Below are positions 63,266 through 64,000 of a stretch of 64,000 nt of DNA, piece by piece. The notes under the pieces were generated by a model. That model made no database searches. It was given only the letters and a program-made list of their open reading frames with translations, and was not told the DNA's origin. The translations under genes and the position numbers were made by a program. Position 1 is the stretch's first letter; every line of letters starts with the position of its first letter. This DNA is from a virus: the IMG/VR virus record IMGVR_UViG_3300044797_000098, positions 310,001 to 374,000 of that record; one strand, 5' to 3'.

Positions 63266-63490
63266 TCATTTATCCTTCAATAGCAAGATCATGTTTTCTG
63301 TGTCTTCATACACTTTGAGTAATTCAGGATACTTTTCTTCAACGAATGCTCTCCTGTATGGCGACTTGTCATAACTATAAATACCATAATAACGATCTTT
63401 CACCAATGCACGAATAGCGTCTTTTGGCGATAGTCCTGCTTTCTTTGCCAACTCCATATAACTAATCAATCCCTTATATCGATTACACAT
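63266..63490 (-). CDS. Hypothetical helical protein
   Basis: The 74-residue protein (MCNRYKGLISYMELAKKAGL) has a helix-turn-helix-like start (MELAKKAGLSPKDAIRALVK) but no clear second helix. A DNA-binding role is possible, not shown. Its start overlaps the upstream stop by 1 nt. Confidence 0.55.
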   Translation of the reverse strand: MCNRYKGLISYMELAKKAGLSPKDAIRALVKDRYYGIYSYDKSPYRRAFVEEKYPELLKVYEDTENMILLLKDK

Positions 63491-63714
63491 TACGAGACCA
63501 CATTCATTCCATCAAACCAAGGTAATAGATTAGCATGACGTGTTTCCATATGCTTACGGATCATCATCATATTGTGATATATGTTTCCGTGATGGGCTTC
63601 CTTCATACGATTGCGATATGCTGTTTTAACATTGGCATGATTAATCGATAGATCATACTCCATCGCCTTATCAATATTAAGGATATCCACCGTATCCGTA
63701 TCAACAATAATCAT
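63490..63714 (-). CDS. Hypothetical protein
   Basis: The 74-residue protein (MIIVDTDTVDILNIDKAMEY) has several His and Met residues (KEAHHGNIYHNMMMIRKHME). No known family. It lies 2 nt after the stop of the M50-like gene. Confidence 0.55.
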   Translation of the reverse strand: MIIVDTDTVDILNIDKAMEYDLSINHANVKTAYRNRMKEAHHGNIYHNMMMIRKHMETRHANLLPWFDGMNVVS

Positions 63715-63716
63715 AA

Positions 63717-64000
63717 CTAAACCGTTTCTACTGGAACTTTCTCAACAACACCGGTAGTCTTTGCCAATTTCGCTCGTTGCTTCTTGGCACCTACCCCCGT
63801 CCCAAGTTTTGCGTCGAGCAGAGCAATCTTCTGCGAAGCGGAAAGGGCAAAGGCTCATGCACGCCATACCAACTTTTTCACTGATAGACATAGCAATCGC
63901 TTTCATAACTTGGCCACCATCTAACATACCTAATGGAAAGCAATTAAACAAGTTTAACATTGCCATCCATCCCGCAGCAGCAGCAAGCATTGGTAATCCA
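63717..64000 (-). pseudogene. C-terminal part of an M50-like membrane peptidase with a frame change
   Basis: The frame enters from the right edge and reads GLPMLAAAAGWMAMLNLFNC, then FPLGMLDGGQVMKAI. The N-x-x-P-x-x-x-L-D-G-G block is the second zinc motif of M50 (site-2) peptidases. Near 63853 the frame derails: the zero frame turns into a Cys/Arg-rich sequence. The +1 frame gives AFALSASQKIALLDAKLGTG followed by VGAKKQRAKLAKTTG, ending VEKVPVETV with a TAG at 63719-63717. One extra base would explain it. Confidence 0.5.

Noticed and set aside
1-64000. CRISPR array
   Set aside because: No regularly spaced short repeats with unique spacers were seen. The repeated segments in the paralogue arrays are coding and irregularly spaced.
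1-64000. Additional tRNA genes
   Set aside because: Only 62831-62903 folds into a complete cloverleaf. Other stem-loops, including those in 47960-48150, lack a T arm with TTC and a matching acceptor stem.

Overview
This 64-kb, AT-rich window is most likely part of a large (jumbo-type) tailed-phage genome. No capsid or tail gene is present, so that rests on indirect signs. Nearly all genes lie on the minus strand as tightly packed small reading frames, often joined by 4-nt ATGA overlaps. There are several homing endonucleases, a helicase interrupted by an intein, phage-type replication and repair genes (NAD+-dependent DNA ligase, 5'-nuclease, SF1 helicase), translation genes (GluRS, a stand-alone IleRS C-terminal-like domain, PTH2-like peptidyl-tRNA hydrolase, a tRNA with anticodon UAU) and long runs of lineage-specific paralogues. 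The standard genetic code fits throughout. The host cannot be named from the sequence.

Layout, left to right. 1-12.4 kb: metallophosphoesterase, a VSR-like endonuclease, a DUF444/YeaH-type VWA protein, a six-gene paralogue array (family A), a HExxH protein, an NRDE (TANGO2-like) protein, an I78-like inhibitor, an R2K-type ATP-grasp enzyme and an S51-type peptidase. 12.4-28.6 kb: intein-containing helicase, small paralogues, a VWA protein, a tnpB element splitting a small gene, an M20/M28-like peptidase, macro-domain protein with a GIY-YIG gene beside it, a second metallophosphoesterase, LigA and PTH2. 28.6-36.5 kb: five consecutive ~500-residue paralogues of unknown function. 36.5-50.7 kb: IleRS-like domain, LAGLIDADG endonuclease, 5'-nuclease, EamA-like half transporter, zinc-ribbon array, a GC-rich ornate RNA candidate, GluRS and a ribbon-helix-helix protein. 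50.7-64 kb: GIY-YIG gene, an eleven-copy paralogue array (family E), HARE-HTH plus NucS-like nuclease, DUF3307 protein, aminotransferase, a four-gene family B array, a 120-bp mini-IS, a deaminase, the tRNA and an M50-like gene cut by the window edge.

Three themes recur. First, about 44 small proteins with different N-terminal parts (zinc ribbons, 'DFTE' domains, 'SPW/TPY' domains and others) end in nearly the same short hydrophobic C-terminus, roughly E-x-[IL]-[ED]-K-[YL]-L-x-L-[ILMV]. This suggests a shared tail used as a sorting, assembly or recognition signal, or common descent with recombination at gene 3' ends. Second, transcription appears to start from sigma70-like promoters, TTGAC(A/T/G)-17 nt-TAnnnT, that sit in the few intergenic gaps. 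At four of them the ATG lies exactly 6 nt after the -10 box, predicting leaderless mRNAs. Third, every recognisable plus-strand gene except one 72-residue ORF is a mobile or homing gene, and several insertions have cut neighbouring genes. Frameshifts at short repeats have also broken several genes.
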